From contig CAIVVS010000164.1 of NCBI GenBank assembly GCA_903909415.1, forward strand, positions 1 through 17,904: DNA of 17,904 bases, in the 5' to 3' direction. The notes under the pieces were generated by a model. It worked only from the letters and a program-made list of their open reading frames with translations, was not told the origin of the DNA and searched no databases. A program made the translations under genes and the position numbers. Shown one piece after another: positions 16,152 to 17,904 of this stretch; positions within the stretch are counted from its first letter, which is position 1; the number at the start of each line of letters is the position of its first letter. The DNA comes from an uncultured Pseudomonadota bacterium. Its GTDB lineage: Bacteria; Pseudomonadota; Gammaproteobacteria; Burkholderiales; SG8-39.

Positions 16152-17904
16152 ATGGGCCAGGCCACCACGGACCCTTCCACCATCGGCCTCAGCCTGCCCA
16201 GGCTGGAGGATCGCGAACTGCTGACGGGCTCGGGCCGCTTCGTGGACGACATCCAGGTTCCGGGGATGCTGCACGCGGCGTTCCTGCGCAGCCCGCACGC
16301 CCATGCGCGCATCCTGCGCATCGACGCCGCGGCGGCGCGCGCGATGCCCGGCGTGCACGCGGTCTATGCATACGCCGACGTGCGGCCGCACCTGACCGCC
16401 GACCGGCTGGTGGTGGCGCTTCCCAGCAAGGCGTTCCGCCAGCAGCTGGACCGACCCGTGCTGGCCATCGACGAGGTCGCCTATGTCGGCGAGCCGGTGC
16501 TCGCCGTGGTCGCGGACAGCCGTTACCTCGCCGAGGACGCGCTGGCCGCCATCGAGGTGGAGTACGCCGTGCTGGACGCGGTGGTCGATTGCGAATCCGG
16601 CATCGCGCCGGGCGCGCCCCGGGCGCACCTGGGCGCGCCGCACAACATCGTCGCCGAGTTCGACATGAAATTCGGCGATGTCGCGCAGGCCTTCGCCGGG
16701 GCGGCGCACTTGTTCCGCGAGAAGCTCTGGCAGTCGCGGGGTGGCAGCCATTCCATCGAGTGCCGCGGCAACGTGGCGCAGTACGACCCGGTGGACGACC
16801 AGTTGTCGTTGTGGAGTTCCACCCAGACCCCGCACTCCTCGATGCGCCTGCTGGCCGAGCTGCTGGGGCGCGAGGAAAGCAGGGTGAGGGTGCAGACGCC
16901 GGACGTCGGGGGCGGCTTCGGACCCAAGCTGGTGTTCTATTCCGAGGAACTGGTGGTCGCGCTGGCCGCCATCCTGCTGCGGCGTCCGGTGAAGTGGATC
17001 GAGAGCCGGCACGAGCATTTCGTTTCCACCACCCAGGAGCGCGACCAGCTCTGGGACATGGAGATCGCGACGGACGGCGAAGGCCGCATTCGCGGGCTGC
17101 GCGGGCGCATGCTGCACGACCACGGCGCCTACACGGCCCGCGGCGTGAACGTCGCCTTCGAGGCGATGCAGGCCCTGACGATGCCGTACGACGTCCCGGC
17201 CTGCTCGGTGGACGTCACCATGGTGGTCACCAACAAGGTGCCGGTCACGCCGGTGCGCGGGGCAGGGCAGCCGCAGGGCGTGTTCGCGATGGAGCGCCTG
17301 CTGGATCGCGCGGCGCGCGAACTCGGCCTGGACCGCGCCGAGATCCGCCGGCGCAACCTGATACGCGCCGACCAGATGCCCTACGCCAAGCCGTTCAAGA
17401 CCCGTGGCGGGGTGCCGGTGGTGCTGGACACCGGCGACCTGCCGCTGTGCCAGCACAAGGCGCTGGAGGCGGCGGACTGGGCTGGATTCGCCCGGCGCAA
17501 GGAAGAGGCCCGCAAGGCGGGACGCCACATCGGCATCGGCTTGGCGAACTTCGTGGAACTGACCGGACGCGGGCCGTTCGAGCCGGCCACCGTGAAGATC
17601 ACCTCCTCCGGGCGGATCCACGTCAGTTCCAGTGCCGCGGCGATGGGGCAGGGCCTGCGCACCATGTTTGCCCAGGTGGTGGCGGCGCAGCTCGGCGGCG
17701 ACGTCTCCAACGTGATCGTCACCACGGGGGATTCCGCCAGTTCGACCACCGGCTTCGGCGGGTTCGGCAGCCGGCAGACGGTGACCGCCGGCTCATCGGC
17801 GCACATCGCCGCCGTCAAGGTGCGGGACAAGGCACTCGCCGTGGCCGGCCACCTGCTGGAGGCCGCACCCGAGGACCTGGAAATCATCGGCAGCGACATC
17901 CGCC
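16152..17904 (+). CDS. Molybdenum hydroxylase large subunit (xanthine dehydrogenase/CoxL family), 5' part
   Basis: The first 584 codons of a gene that runs off the window; no frameshift is seen. It starts MGQATTDPSTIGLSLPRLED, followed by the family N-terminal domain (LTGSGRFVDDIQVPGMLHAAFLRSPHAHARI) and then the molybdopterin-binding domain with PDVGGGFGPKL (G253-G257), TPVRGAGQPQGVFAMERLLD (R369-Q373) and VSSSAAAMGQGLRTMFAQ. It lacks the AYXCSFR loop of true aerobic CO dehydrogenase, so it is a form-II-like or aldehyde/N-heterocycle hydroxylase. These enzymes work with FAD and 2Fe-2S partners, which are not upstream and may lie beyond the window. The ATG at 16152 has only a distant AAAAGGA, so the start is moderately certain. 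Confidence 0.92.
   Translation, partial: MGQATTDPSTIGLSLPRLEDRELLTGSGRFVDDIQVPGMLHAAFLRSPHAHARILRIDAAAARAMPGVHAVYAYADVRPHLTADRLVVALPSKAFRQQLDRPVLAIDEVAYVGEPVLAVVADSRYLAEDALAAIEVEYAVLDAVVDCESGIAPGAPRAHLGAPHNIVAEFDMKFGDVAQAFAGAAHLFREKLWQSRGGSHSIECRGNVAQYDPVDDQLSLWSSTQTPHSSMRLLAELLGREESRVRVQTPDVGGGFGPKLVFYSEELVVALAAILLRRPVKWIESRHEHFVSTTQERDQLWDMEIATDGEGRIRGLRGRMLHDHGAYTARGVNVAFEAMQALTMPYDVPACSVDVTMVVTNKVPVTPVRGAGQPQGVFAMERLLDRAARELGLDRAEIRRRNLIRADQMPYAKPFKTRGGVPVVLDTGDLPLCQHKALEAADWAGFARRKEEARKAGRHIGIGLANFVELTGRGPFEPATVKITSSGRIHVSSSAAAMGQGLRTMFAQVVAAQLGGDVSNVIVTTGDSASSTTGFGGFGSRQTVTAGSSAHIAAVKVRDKALAVAGHLLEAAPEDLEIIGSDIR

Noticed and set aside
15780..17621. Long leftward open frame opposite the RidA and molybdenum hydroxylase genes
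   Set aside because: It is an antisense shadow; the rightward genes are continuous with clear motifs.

Overview
This is a GC-rich chromosomal window in which almost all sequence is coding. It looks like a betaproteobacterium of the order Burkholderiales. The reasons are two Bug/TctC-type periplasmic binding proteins standing without their TctA/TctB membrane partners, a class I fumarase next to a YqhA-family membrane protein, and a mix of aromatic-type oxidoreductase genes. The order is inferred and no species can be named. There are no RNA genes, insertion sequences, CRISPR arrays or tRNAs that I can support, and no gene-free stretch longer than about 210 bases.

Left part (1-4271). Three genes read leftwards: an FAD-dependent aromatic-type monooxygenase, a YqhA-family inner-membrane protein and an iron-sulfur fumarase. 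The last two are 22 bases apart and probably form one transcript. The monooxygenase has no ATG that preserves its FAD-binding N-terminus; a CTG behind a GGAGG ribosome binding site fits best. It faces acetyl-CoA synthetase (acs) across a 207-base divergent region holding a tandem GCGTAAG repeat. acs is followed by a strong hairpin.

Reactive-sulfur module (6368-8770). A small DUF2892 membrane protein converges on a persulfide-dioxygenase-type metallo-beta-lactamase protein. That gene is divergent from an ArsR-family repressor closely resembling BigR, with two cysteines 66 residues apart. The repressor gene overlaps the first of two half-size YeeE/YedE-type membrane proteins by the ATGA arrangement. 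The shared promoter region is an unusually clear pair of interleaved divergent promoters built around one TTGACA-N7-TGTCAA palindrome. This suggests that one repressor dimer shuts off both directions until persulfide oxidises the cysteine pair.

Copper module (8935-12801). copA (Cu(I) P-type ATPase) overlaps a Bug-type periplasmic binding protein by ATGA. A CopZ-like chaperone and a stand-alone response-regulator receiver domain follow closely, and a hairpin ends the unit. A solute receptor and a receiver domain locked between and behind copper genes is the most unusual arrangement here.

Right part (12818-17904). A second orphan Bug receptor reads leftwards. Then an Old-Yellow-Enzyme-type oxidoreductase, a VOC-family protein, a RidA-family protein lacking the deaminase arginine, and the first 584 codons of a molybdenum hydroxylase large subunit read rightwards. 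This looks like an uncharacterised catabolic gene group; its substrate cannot be told from the sequence.
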